64,000 nucleotides of DNA, taken from positions 4,216,001 to 4,280,000 of the forward strand of contig NC_016472.1 in assembly GCF_000226095.1 (NCBI RefSeq). Reading direction: 5' to 3'. The stretch is from Thermothelomyces thermophilus ATCC 42464. Taxonomy: Eukaryota; Ascomycota; Sordariomycetes; Sordariales; Chaetomiaceae. Each line of letters begins with the position of its first letter. The stretch's first letter is position 1. Shown piece after piece: positions 11,417 through 21,824 of the stretch. The translations under genes and the position numbers were made by a program. The notes below the pieces were generated by a model. It made no database searches, had not been told where the DNA came from, and saw only the letters and a program-made list of their open reading frames with translations.

Positions 11417-14329
11417 ATGAGCGCCCACGATATGGACCTCCTCATGGATGGGGCCACCATGAACGACGGCGATGGGGCCGTTCAGCAGATGCAGGGGATC
11501 CATGGCATCCAAGGAATCCAGGGCATGGAAGGTCTGGAGGGAATGGAAGGAATGGAGGGCGTGGAGGGCATGGGTGGCATGAACGGTATGGATGGCATGG
11601 ACGGGATGAACGGTATGGGTGGCATGGATGGCATGGGGGGTGCCATGGCCCTGGATGAAGTCGACTTGTTCGGCGACCCAGTCATGGACAGCGCCCTCGC
11701 CGGGCTGCCGTCCCGGCCCCTGCCGAGCAAGGCCCTGCTACAACGCCTAGACGAGATGCGCACCCGCGGCTGTTGCCAGAGCATTGCCTGGTCGCGCCAG
11801 GGCACCATTGCTTCCATCTCCAAGGACGGCATGTCCATCGACCTGCGCTTCATCCGCTGCAACCCGGACACCACCGAGTGGGAGTTGAGCGAGCCGAGCT
11901 CCTGGTCGCCCCCTTCGCCTCCCGCCTCAGCCCCGGCTCTGGCCCCAGCTCCCAACCCGCCCAACCCCATCTCCTCCGCCTCGGCCAGCGCTCCCTTCGT
12001 CCACCTCGCCTGGAGTCCCACCATGATCCCCGAACTTGCCGCCCTCGACGCACTCGGCCGTCTGACTCTCCTGACTTTCTCCATCTCCAGCAATCAGCCT
12101 TACCACAGCCGCCGTTGGGAGGCCGATGTTGCCGACGACCTCCACGCCGTCGTCGGCTGCTACTGGCTCCCCCCCGGGATGCCGCAGAACAAACAGGCAA
12201 GTTTCACCCTATCATCTCTGCCCGGTCCCTGCGCTCGTTCTGACTTTCCCTCTCTCTCTCCCTCTCTCTTTCTGTCCCTACAGTTCCACCTCATCCATGG
12301 CCCGGCCGTCAAAAGCCAGTCGGAGTACAGGTATGAGCATCAGATCTACCCGGCTTCGGGGCCCTGGCATCCCAACCCGTCCAAGAGCGCTCTCCTGTGT
12401 GTGACGACAAATGGTGCCCTCAGGCTCTTCTATACGCAGAACAACGGGCGCCTAGAGGAGACGGCGCTCGAGCTCGAGAGCGTCACCTCTTCTGATGACC
12501 TGATCACCCACGCCTCCCTGTGCTCCGACAAGAGTAAATGCCCCTCATCGACACCCTTTGTCACATCGGCCCACTCGTACCATTGGCTGACGCCGCAAGT
12601 TGCTAGACACTCTCTTGATCGCCCTCGCAACCGCCTCAAAACAGCTCAGGATCGTGAGGGTCGGCATCCAATGGGGCCTTCCTCAGGTAGACAAACAAGT
12701 GCCCCCTCAGAGCCTTACCCTGGCACCCTCCCTTCGAGACAGCCATGTGGCCGTAACCAGTTGGGCTCAGCATGGACCGGATGAGATAGCCTTGGGCGCC
12801 TCGATATCCCAGCTCTCGCATGTCGAGATCCTCCCTTCTGCCCATGTTAGCCAATCCCAGCCTATGGCTCCCCCCGTCGTCCTGACGGTGCGGTCATACG
12901 TCCCGGAAGACACCTCCTCCTACCATCAAGAGACCCAGAGTATTATTGATCGCTGGGAGATCCTCCTCGACCAGCCTCAGGCGCTTCACCCGGCATTTGA
13001 ACAGCTAGCATCCAAAAACGGAACAGCGTCCGTGCCTCCCGTGCGTTTTTTCCTCGATACAATTGTCGTTGCTCGGCCGCGGCTGACAGAGAGTCCAGAC
13101 CATGACGCGCTTGCGCAAGCTCGAGCCGATTGTGTTGCCCAAGGTGATCGTAACCGTCACCACAGCACAGTCTGGCAGAGTACTCTGCTTCGCCTTCAGT
13201 GACGGCACTGTTCAGTACAGGAATCGTTTTACCATGGAAGAGATATATAACGAGTCCGACACCGAGAGCATCATGCACCCACTTCAGGTTGGGTTTCACT
13301 TCACCAACGACACACCATGTGAGAGCCCGCCTCTTTCTCGCCTCTCTTTCTTCCTTCTGTTTCTTTCTTTCTTACTTTCTCCTTTTTTTTCTTCTTCGTC
13401 CCTTTCTTGTGTTCTCAAGCCCATAACAATACGGTGTTTTCAAGTTTCTCTGACCCCTCTCTAGGTCTCCAGGTGGCCTTCTCGCCCACCAACTGCTCCT
13501 TCGTCCAGCTATGTGAGGATTTGACTGTCAAGTGGAATAGGTTACATTATCCCCTGGAGGACCAAGGGGCATCGCTGGAGAGCGGTAGGTGGTTATTGCC
13601 TGGTTTAGATATCCACGACATTGACGCTGAATCGCGCCCCCCAGCCGATCAGAAGGCGGTTCTGGCCGCCTTGACTGTCGCCTTATCTGCAACACTAAAC
13701 CAGGGCTCGGGCTCCTGTGACGATATCTTGGCAATGGCCCGGCCGTTTGACCGCATCCCGGACTTCGCATCTGCTTGGGTAAGAGAGATGGTCAACATGT
13801 TCAAGATCGTCGTCGACTATTCCGAAGCCGCCCATCACGAGCAGCTTGTGAAGAACACCCCCTTACAACACTGCCTCTCCGTCATCAGTCATCTCAGCTT
13901 CCGCGGAGACTTCAAGCCCCGTTCGCGCAGCGGCCGATTTGCCATGCTTGCGCTAGGTATAAGGAGCGTTATTGTCGTCCTCACGGTGGCCGCCAACACG
14001 TCAATGAGCATGAGAGAAAGAGGGAACCCAATGGACGATCCTGACGTGGTGGATGCGGTAACGGGATGCGCGAGATGGGGCACCTCTCTGCTCGCGTGGC
14101 TCACCGACTCGCTCTTTCAACTTCTCGAGGACCCGGAGATGGCGGCCATGTTAAACAGCCCGAAGCGCTTCCCAGAGTTGGCAAAGTACCTCGAGTCCAA
14201 GAATCATGTCGCCCTGCAGCTGTTGCTCTGCTCCTTCACGCGAGGCTGCCTGTCGGCTCTTTGCCGCCGTCTGCAGCTGGTCGAGTCGGTGAGCAACCGC
14301 ACGGCCCAGTACTACGAAACGCGGTTCCA

Positions 14330-14360
<31 letters not shown>

Positions 14361-15215
14361 CAACAAGACTCGGCCGCCGGCGCCGCAGCGTCATCGCGCC
14401 CTCACCCGGCTCTCGTGCAGGCCTATCAGCGGATGGAGAGGGTCATGTCGTCGGCCCTTGTGAAGGTGTCCTGGTTCGACCGCATCTTGAGCGAACTCAG
14501 CAGCGACATTCAAGCAGCGTACCAAAAGTCTCTTTCGGGGCTCGTCGCGGCCAACGTAAAACCTCAGGCCCCCAACCTGACGGAACAGCAACAGCAGCAG
14601 CAAAACGAGCTATTCATCAAGAAGGCGCAGGCCCACTTCGAGCTGGACATGCTGCTGGGGCAGAACCCGCCTCCGAGCTTCCGCGAGGTCCTCCTGAAGC
14701 TATTCAGTGTCACCCTTCCGGCCTTCCGCAACCAGACGGACCGGGCCAAGCTGTACTTTGCCAGTTACGACCTGCTCGAGGTGGAGGACAGCCCGGTTAC
14801 CCTGGCCAAGAGGAAGGCGGCGGGCAAGTATGTGGACGTGTTCAAGCGGGTCGAGCTGGTTGTCGGGCCGCGACCCAAGCGGGCGGCCAGCCCGGAGGGC
14901 GGCAGCAACGCGGCAGAAGGCCACCACGGCTCGGCAGCGCAGCGCAAAGGCGCGGCCGGCGGGGAAGAGACTGCGAGCGCCGCGGGCGCCAACGGGATCG
15001 GAGAGGACAACGGGATGGCAAGCTACCGAGCGGCGCTCATGGGCAGCTGGACGGGGATCGGAAACGATACCGGCCCGCAGTGGCGCCGCTGCGTGCGCTG
15101 CGCGGCTGTCATGAGCGATCTGTTCACCACCAAGCCCGGCTACAACTTTGTGCTCTCGCAGCAGAGAAAGTGCGTGTGCGGAGGGAGCTGGGGGACTTTG
15201 CCCAGGGGAACTTGA
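11417..15215 (+). CDS. med16: Mediator complex subunit 16 (Med16/Sin4)
   Basis: Five exons (11417-12196, 12284-12533, 12607-13040, 13099-13318, 13465-15215) join in frame to 1144 residues. Each join gives sequence that matches the Med16 family as I know it, for example NDTPC|LQVAFSP. Family knowledge: Med16 is a tail-module subunit of Mediator that links activators to RNA polymerase II. The N-terminal part is a beta-propeller-like region and the rest is helical. The C-terminus has a conserved Cys-rich segment (CVRC and CVCGGSWG). Intron 1 appears to start with GC rather than GT. Oddities are an N-terminal Gly-Met-rich repeat (about residues 35-75), a Gln run near residue 850 and a second Gln run near 935. 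Intron 4 (146 nt) is a long T/C-rich tract. Confidence 0.93.
11500..11650 (+). repeat. Coding minisatellite, Gly-Met repeat in med16
   Basis: A degenerate tandem array of 6-, 9- and 12-base units of GGCATG type encodes GMEGMEGM / GMDGMDGM-like sequence near the Med16 N-terminus. The reading frame is kept throughout. Length is likely variable between strains. Confidence 0.8.
14328..14366 (+). repeat. CAG/CAA tract encoding polyglutamine in med16
   Basis: A run of 13 glutamine codons (mostly CAG, then CAA) lies inside med16, in the last exon. A shorter glutamine run follows near 14586-14602. Confidence 0.85.
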
Positions 15216-15701
15216 AGGGAAGAAAGAGGGGGAAACCGGACCTGGTCGCATGTCTATGGTATGCACACAGGGCGACGTTAAAGAGTACTACGAGTAGTAG
15301 TAGTAGCGGGAGCCATCTGTCATCTGGCGACGAAGCCCGTTCCCAGCATCTCTATTATGCAGGGCAAAAGCAGCACTGAAATATAAAGATTATAATGGAT
15401 GCGATTCGGAAGGGCAAAGACGATGAGGGGATGAGAATAAAAAAGCATAGTAGCCATCACAAATATATATATCCGTGGGAAGACGCACGCAGCGTGGCGC
15501 AGACTGGATGGAGATAAATATCAACGTATCTACATATAGGGATCCATATATGTATAAGTATATATGTATTCATTGCGGGGGTGAAGTGTTTGTTGCTCTC
15601 CTTTTTTCTTTTGTGTGTGTGTTTTTTAATATTTTGCCAGTAGAGGCACCACCAGCTCGTTATTTGTTTGTTTAGTTGTTTTATTTGTCTGTCCCAGCCG
15701 G
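15216..15701. other. Convergent 3' flanks of med16 and the DUF3500 gene
   Basis: This is AT-richer DNA with a TAG/GTA microsatellite near 15291-15307 and TATATA-rich strings (15462-15565). No gene is supported. It probably carries the two 3' untranslated regions and cleavage sites. Confidence 0.45.
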
Positions 15702-17106
15702 TCACTCTTTCTCCCCCTTCCACACATAACCCTGCTCCATGCCGGGAATCAGGGGCCTGAGGGCCATGCCGTAGTCGCCTCCGTTGGGCGTCCGCAGGAG
15801 GGTGTGGATGTGGAACCTGGCGGGCTCCTTGTTGGTCAGGAAGACGCCCGAGTGGTGGTCAAACTCGACAATGATGACGGGGCTCTGGATGCGGTAGTAG
15901 AAGGCGTCGTCGTCGCCGAAGCCGCCGATCCAGCAGAAGTACGTCTCGCCGAACCAGCGTTCGGCCTCGGCCAGCCTCAGCTCCCGGGCGCGGGCGGGCA
16001 GGTAGAGCAGGTACTCGGCCAGGATGGCGCGCACGAGCGCCCGCTGGTCCTCGGCCATGTCGGACACGAGCACGCCCTCGTAGGGGACGACGCGGTTGTC
16101 GCGGTAGGCGCCGCACAGGTGCCGCTGGTCGTCGTGGTTCCACCGGCCCTCGGGCATGGCCGGGTCGCGCAGCAGCTTGTAGACCTGGGCGCGGGCCTGC
16201 AGGGGCGGGGGCAGGCTCTGCATCAGGCGCAGGCCGAGGGCCTCCTCGCGCTGCAGGATGCGGGTGCCGGCGTGGGGGCCCGAATCGATCAGGTTGGGCT
16301 CGGCGCCGGTGAACCAGGGGGAGATGACGGCCTGGGTGCGGTAGAGGAAGACGTTGAGGCACAGGTGGTGGCCGTAGAAGGAGAAGCCCCAGGGGCTGGC
16401 GGTCGAGGGCGCGCCGAAGAGGACGAGGTTGTACGACGACTCGTTCATGACGCGCGGGGCGCCCACCAGCTGGCCGAGGAAGCCGTTGATGCGCATGGCC
16501 GCCAGAGCCTTGGCGTAGCCCTCGGGCGAGAGCGTCGCCTCCAGCAGGCCCAGGGCGGCGGCACGGGTTTCCGGGCCGAGCTCGTCTAGGCGGAGGCCCT
16601 TGTCCGAGAGGAGGAACTCCGGGTTGGACCAGGTGCGCCACTCGGGGGAGTCGATGTGGTAGCTGAGGGTAGCCTGCTGATCGGGGGTCAGCTTGGAGAG
16701 GAGGGTCTCGGCGGCCGAGAGGATGGCCTCAATGGGAATCCCCTCGTCCTGGAGGCGGAAGAGGCCCGGACGAACGTGGCCTGGGACTCGGTTAGGTTCG
16801 CCAGTCAAGGTGTTTGAACTCTCATGTAGGGGAAGGAGACAACGCACCGTCATTGGTGATGCCCTTGAAGGGTTCTTGATACAGCTTGCGCCAGTGCAGA
16901 TACAGACCGTGGAGCCATGGAGGCACGCCGGTCTCCTTGAATGCCTTTGCGTATTCATGAGCATCCTGCTTCTGCATCGTCGTGAAACGGGGGATGCTGA
17001 GGTCTGGGAGATACTGGCGGAACGCGCCATCGCCGCTGCCGGCGCTGTGTTGGTCTTCCGAAGCCATTTTGGACCGATGTGGTGGTGTGAGGGACCTAGC
17101 TCGCAA
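15702..17106 (-). CDS. DUF3500 domain protein of unknown function
   Basis: Two exons, 17067 (or 17106) to 16848 and 16780 to 15702, are split by a 67-nt intron (GTGCGT...CAG, branch CCTAAC). The join gives ITNDGHVRPGLF. The product has 432 residues from the inner ATG (MASEDQ) or 445 from the outer one. The central and C-terminal parts match the DUF3500 family (PF12006) as I recall it, with conserved strings such as NESSYNLVLFG, PWGFSFYGHHL, FTGAEPN and a late EFDHHSG followed by HIHTLLRTPNGGDYG. The His- and Asp-rich late motifs resemble metal ligands, but no activity is known to me. I see no signal peptide or membrane segment. Its neighbours do not suggest a pathway. Confidence 0.85.
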
Positions 17107-17763
17107 CAGCTCTGTGAGGAGAGGTCACTGATATATCATTGGGGGGCTGAAGACAAGACAGCGTGAGAGGAAAGAGAAGCAGAATAAGCCCCGAACGAAG
17201 ACGACCAAAAAAAAATAATGGAAACGAAAGGCAGGAAAAAAGAAGGAAGAAGAAGAAGAAGAAGAAGAAAAGAGGCGTTCACGTTAAAGGAAACATGTTC
17301 GACGGACGCGCGCGCAACCTCCCCCACCCGGAAGGTGAGCGGTTCCTGGTAGTGGTTCGGCCGGATGTTGAATTAAAAGCCCTCTGCTGCCGGCCTGGAG
17401 GCAAAACTATGACCCGGAGAGCTGGCAAGTGTCCCTGGTGAACGAGTGTACTTGTAGTGTGGGGTGACGGAAGCAGGAGATAACTGCTGCAGCTCGTGGG
17501 GAGTGGGGTCGCCCCTCCCCCGCTCTGTCTGGTTTCATCCTCTATGTAGGTCCTTCCACTGGAACACCCCCCGCTATAATCCGCCCTCAGCACTCCGAAA
17601 ACTGCCCCATTGTAGAACGTTATGTATCCCACATTGCGTACTCGGGACTGCGGCAGTGTGCATCGGAATTGGTTGGGAGACCGTGATATCGTATCATACT
17701 CTTTACGTACAGCAGGGATGACAGGGACAGCGACACCCAAGCTCACAACCCAAGCTTCACTAT
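17107..17763. other. Intergenic region with GAA microsatellite
   Basis: This lies upstream of the DUF3500 gene and downstream of the next minus-strand gene. A purine tract rich in AAG/AGA spans about 17207-17272. No open frame shows family motifs. It probably holds the DUF3500 promoter. Confidence 0.4.
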
Positions 17764-18536
17764 TCATACCGAGGTGAATTGAACATGGAACAAGTCGACG
17801 TCCCTCCGCAGCGCTCTCACCAGGTGGATATTGTCCTGAAGAACTGCAATCGGCCAACACCGTCAGCATCGTGTCTCCTCTCCTACACAGTACAGCCGCG
17901 AAAGAATAATGGGCCGTGGGCCAAACTTACCGCCAGGGTTCTCCTTCGCCTTGGCATGCGCGTCTCTGCTCTCCCACCCGAGAGCTGCCCTCGCCAACTT
18001 ATCATCACCCTCTCCCTCCAGCGGGACTCCCGTCCCGAACGCACCCCCATGGAAGCCTTCCGGCCGATCCTTGTCCAAGGCATTCAAGAACGTCCCCAGG
18101 TTGTCCGTGAAGCCGTCCTCGGTACCGAACGCAGTAAAGATCTCGGTAGTCGGTGAACGGACGGCATCGGACCAGCGCTGGAGCTGGCTTTGGGAAATAG
18201 CAAACACGAACGTCTTGTCTGCGTCGGGAAAGAGCTTCTTATTTACGTAGTTGAGTGCCGCCTCAGTGGTGTTCCATTCTGTCAAAGGTCGGCGTGGCAC
18301 GATTAGCAGCGAGAAGCACGAGAGGAGGGGGTTGGGGGGGGGGGGGGGGAGAGAACCTCTCTTCTGTACTCACCAGTGTACAAAACGAACGTCCCCGGAT
18401 CCTCGAGCTTGCGGCCGACAAGCGTGCTCCGGTAGCCGTCTACCTCTGCGATGCTCTTGGCATTTTGTGGGTCCAGTTGCTCGCGCCCGGGGAAGGTTTG
18501 GAAAACGACGGCGATTGACTCGGCCATGTCTGACAA
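17764..18536 (-). CDS. Small protein, probable dimeric alpha/beta-barrel (ABM-like) fold
   Basis: Three exons, 18527 (or 18536) to 18374, 18278 to 17931 and 17843 to 17764, join in frame to 193 residues. The introns are GTGAGT...CAG and GTAAGT...CAG. No family is certain. Two segments resemble one another and the antibiotic-biosynthesis-monooxygenase/stress-responsive barrel pattern: an N-terminal beta strand ending in a VDGYRST...DPGTFVLYTEWNTTEAA stretch, and a C-terminal GWESRDAH...NIHLVRAL...LFHVQFT stretch. The aromatic-acidic-Ser/Thr 'W-x-[ST]-x-E/D-A' signature occurs in both halves. I infer a two-repeat barrel of about 190 residues, probably cytosolic, with unknown substrate. Intron 1 carries a 16-base C run on the sense strand. 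Confidence 0.72.
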
Positions 18537-19761
18537 CGTCGTGTTTGTTCAGAGAAGTTGCGTCTGTTTTGAGAGTGGGTGGGTTTGTCGACGACAAAGA
18601 AGTAGTCTCGTGCGTGCGTGTGTGCGTGTGTGGTTGAAATAAGGTGCCGAGTACTTGGTAGCCGCACGGAGACCTGCCGAGGGTTTTTATCTTGTGGTTG
18701 GCGGGCAGTTACGGCCTAATCACATCATCATCATCATCATCAAGTACTACCTACCGTATCTACAGCGACGGGTCCATCAGGCTCTCTCGCTCGGAGGTCC
18801 AGCTCGATACTTGCAGTAAGACTGCCCCCACTCCACCTTATTGTAAAGCATAAGGCGTGCAATGCAGCCAGCCTTAGACCCCGAAAAATGTTTGGCTCAG
18901 ATCCGCCGAAGCTCTCCTGGCCAGGAAACCATCCCTGACTACCCTCTCTAAACACAAGCTTCGCTTCCAGCTCCGAGTTATTTACTTGTCGAGCAATCAC
19001 GTGGTCTTGCAACGACCCCGACATTGCCCTGAACAGATGCCGCAGTCGGGCTCCGGAGCCACTCCCGGCGACAGGCGAATCCCGTACCTTCTCCCATCAG
19101 TTCGGGGGAACTGATGCGGCACAGCTTTCCTCATCTCCGAAATCTGGTTGCGCGAGTAAGCATGCCCGCTGCCCTTTTGTTTATCCTGTATACACTAAGG
19201 AGTTTCTCCCCAGCAACCATGTTACAGCCCACCGAGGGAGAGTTGATGGGTCTTCTTTCTCAGGCCCGTGTGTGCCCCACATACCGGCCGAGTCCCCGAG
19301 ACGCTAGCCCCGGAGAAAAGCCCCGCCGCCTCGGTGCGCCGTCGGTTGACCGATGAGCTTAATACTCATAATATAGTCAGTATGTACACAACTATCTTGA
19401 TACTTCGTCCAGGCTAGGTAGTATACGGAAGCATTTCGCCCGGCTCTCGCGCGGACGTGAAGCCTGCTTATCTCATGTTGCTTCGTGGACTCGGGCCACA
19501 ATCACCCCACTGAACCAGCTCGCAACGAAAGAGCACCTCTCAGATCATCACCACTCTTGTTAGTGCGTCAGGACCGTTAACGCCCTTTCCGGTCAAGTCT
19601 CCTGGTTGCATTATAGCCACTGGCCAGCTTGGGGGGTTAAGGCTAGTCGCACATCGCTGACATCGGCCCCAAACTGCCCGCCCCAGAAGCCAAGAAGTAG
19701 CCGTATCGGTCTTCATCTCCGCTCTCCTCTTATTCCTATTGAGGAGCAAAGGAAAGCACCC
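18537..19761. other. Gene-poor stretch before the esterase pseudogene
   Basis: No gene is supported. It includes a CAT/ATC microsatellite at about 18722-18742. A minus-strand open frame at 18740-19024 and a plus-strand frame at 19114-19356 have no family motifs and no supporting splice context. Confidence 0.4.
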
Positions 19762-20307
19762 ATGGAATCTGACAGCTTTACGTTTCATCGCCGGTTTGGA
19801 GCCGTACATGTCATCAAGCCCAGCTTGGAGCATACGCACACTGCCGTCATGCTACACGGTAGGGGAAGCAACGGCCCGGAACTCGCACAAGAACTCGTCG
19901 AAACAGCAGCGTCTGGTCAGCAGCCCCTCACCCAGAGGTTCCCAACTTGGATGTGGGTGTTTCTGTCGTTCAGGAGCTCTGGAGCACTGCCTTTGAGGAG
20001 ACGCTGCCTGCGTGGTTTTTTGAGGCCCATTCGATCACGAACACATCAGTCAGGGAGGATTTGCAGATGGATGGCATTAGGAAGTCGATCGCTTATATCC
20101 AGTCGGTCCTGAGCCCAGAAGCCGCAACACTCGGCGGTAAGAAAGAGAAGGTGGTCTTGATGGGCATCAGCCAGGGGGCTGCTATTTGCCATGTGAACGC
20201 TGCTGTGCCGGGAGAACCTTGACGGGCGGTTGGGGGCATTCGTAGGAGCCAATACCTGGCTACCATCTGCAGCAAACATCCAGGGGTCTCTGAAGACGTT
20301 TGTGTGA
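19762..20307 (+). pseudogene. Broken alpha/beta-hydrolase (phospholipase/carboxylesterase family)
   Basis: Pieces of an Abhydrolase_2-type (PF02230) serine esterase are spread over shifted frames. The first frame has MESDSFTF then VMLHGRGSNGPELA and RFPTWMWVF. A second frame carries QELWSTAFEETLPAW and the nucleophile motif GISQGAA. A further shift near 20195-20210 is needed to read LDGRLGAFVGANTWLP, which ends at a stop at 20305-20307. At least two frame changes are required, and they cannot be explained by well-formed introns. The C-terminal third, with the catalytic Asp and His, is missing. Family knowledge: intact members hydrolyse short acyl esters or act as acyl-protein thioesterases. 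I conclude it is a decayed copy. Sequencing error is possible but would have to occur repeatedly. Confidence 0.75.
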
Positions 20308-20666
20308 GGTGAGAGAGGAAACAGCCAGTAGCAACTCACTCTTACCTGCATCATGCCTTCCCAACGTAGACTGCATGCACCACGCGGCACTTTCGAGGAA
20401 TCGTAAGGCACCTAAGGTCAGGTACCTAAGGCAGACCATTCCAAGGGTAGGGAGGTTGTAGCAGTGTTCTCGGGGCGTCCAAAATTTCCATCCATGACAC
20501 GTACGGTCCAAAGAGGGAAGGTTGAGAGCCAAACTGGTCAACTCGCAATCGTTCCGTGGCTTTTATTTCCGTCCCTGCGAGGGTGAAGCTCACCTTCTCT
20601 TTCAATTCCTCGCACGTTCGGCGGGAGATCTGGAGAAGGAACTCTCGTTCTGGGGCAAGAGGCTAA
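20308..20666. other. Spacer with CCTAAGG repeats
   Basis: A short non-coding spacer before the coiled-coil gene. It contains two CCTAAGG boxes at 20411-20431, one embedded in GGTACCTAAGG. Probably the promoter of the gene at 20667. Confidence 0.35.
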
Positions 20667-21824
20667 ATGGATACCTTCGAGACCAGCAAGCCCGACCGCT
20701 TGCACCAGTCGCTTAGCAATGCGTGGGCAAGTTTCCTCGGCGCTCAACAGTGCGGTCGCGAGATCAGCTCCCTCAAGGGGGCTCTTGACGAACACGCCCG
20801 GGAAACCAACCTCTCAATTGCGTCATTGAAGAGAGACGCTGTGACCAAAAATGAAGTCCTCTCCGCTGCTATTTCCGATGCCAAGTTCAAGATCGACCAG
20901 CATGCTGCACATCTGAAGGAGGTTAGCGTCTCGCCGGCCCAGCTCTCTACTCTTCAGCTGGCGCTCGAGCAGGATAAGGAAGATAGCTCGAAGAAGATAT
21001 CCGAGCTATCTGAGAAGGTGGCGGCTCAAGGGAGCTGTCTGGACGGGTTGCAGTCTAGTACATCTCGGGAATTGAACGCAATCCAAGAGCAATACCGCTT
21101 GGCGCTCGAGGAAGTTGTGTCTCTTCAGAACGAGTTGAGGGAGGTCCGAGCAGATAAGCTCGCTTTAGAGCAGAGGCTGGCTGCACTCGAGACCCAGGTT
21201 GCGGCCTTGGCTCAGGGTAGCAGAGAAATGCCTGACGACAATGTCAAGCTCCTGAAGGGATTTCTTCCCCCGTGGGGAAATCCAATGGCGCTGTTGGATT
21301 CTCAACGACAACAAGAAACTCTCGCGCTAGGTTCAGTATTGCCCTCGTGCCAGAGGGACAATCCGCGCTCACAAACCCCAACTGCCCTCAATGGGAACAA
21401 CATCCGTGAACCCCCACCACGTCAGATCGCAGCGGGCGGCCAGCAAAACGTCGGCAAGAATAATCTGTCTCCAGCGGCTACAAAGAGAACGATAGAAGAG
21501 CGGACACAAGAACCGCCCAAACGCCCAAGACAACACGAGGATGCCTGTCAGGATATTCGTTCACTCTACCTCGTCTTTCGGGAGAGATACAAGACAAAGC
21601 CGCCCAAATCGGATACAGCCTTCATCTGGCAATTCATCGGCAGCATCGAGGACCAAGCCATGTCGAAATACATCCAAGAGTCGTTGACCGCCATGCTTCC
21701 CGAGCACGTCACTCCTTGTAGAGACATGAGGCGCAAGAATCCGCGAAAGCATGTGACTATCTCCAAGGGGCTGACGTGGAGAAAATTCCGGGAGGCACTG
21801 GTCAATATCCCGGGCCCGTCTTGA
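20667..21824 (+). CDS. Unrecognised coiled-coil protein with conserved-looking C-terminal domain
   Basis: A single uninterrupted frame of 385 residues. Residues about 30-190 are Glu/Gln/Leu-rich heptads typical of a long coiled coil (for example EVVSLQNELREVRADKLALEQRLAALETQ in outline). A Pro/Gln/Asn-rich linker follows, with a basic PPKRPRQ stretch that could be a nuclear localisation signal. The last about 90 residues form a compact-looking charged domain containing LYLVFRERYKTKPPKSD, FIWQFIGSIED and a terminal TWRKFREAL. I do not recognise the family. No signal peptide or membrane segment is seen. It lies next to an esterase pseudogene, which suggests a less conserved accessory stretch. 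Coding status is supported by length, an ATG with AAA at -3 and sensible composition, not by homology. Confidence 0.7.
   Translation: MDTFETSKPDRLHQSLSNAWASFLGAQQCGREISSLKGALDEHARETNLSIASLKRDAVTKNEVLSAAISDAKFKIDQHAAHLKEVSVSPAQLSTLQLALEQDKEDSSKKISELSEKVAAQGSCLDGLQSSTSRELNAIQEQYRLALEEVVSLQNELREVRADKLALEQRLAALETQVAALAQGSREMPDDNVKLLKGFLPPWGNPMALLDSQRQQETLALGSVLPSCQRDNPRSQTPTALNGNNIREPPPRQIAAGGQQNVGKNNLSPAATKRTIEERTQEPPKRPRQHEDACQDIRSLYLVFRERYKTKPPKSDTAFIWQFIGSIEDQAMSKYIQESLTAMLPEHVTPCRDMRRKNPRKHVTISKGLTWRKFREALVNIPGPS

Noticed and set aside
14066-15379. 437-codon frame overlapping the end of med16
   Set aside because: A shifted frame of Med16; the true frame holds the conserved C-terminal cysteines.
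15804-16589. 261-codon plus-strand frame opposite the DUF3500 gene
   Set aside because: A Gly/Val/Ala-rich mirror of the real coding strand.
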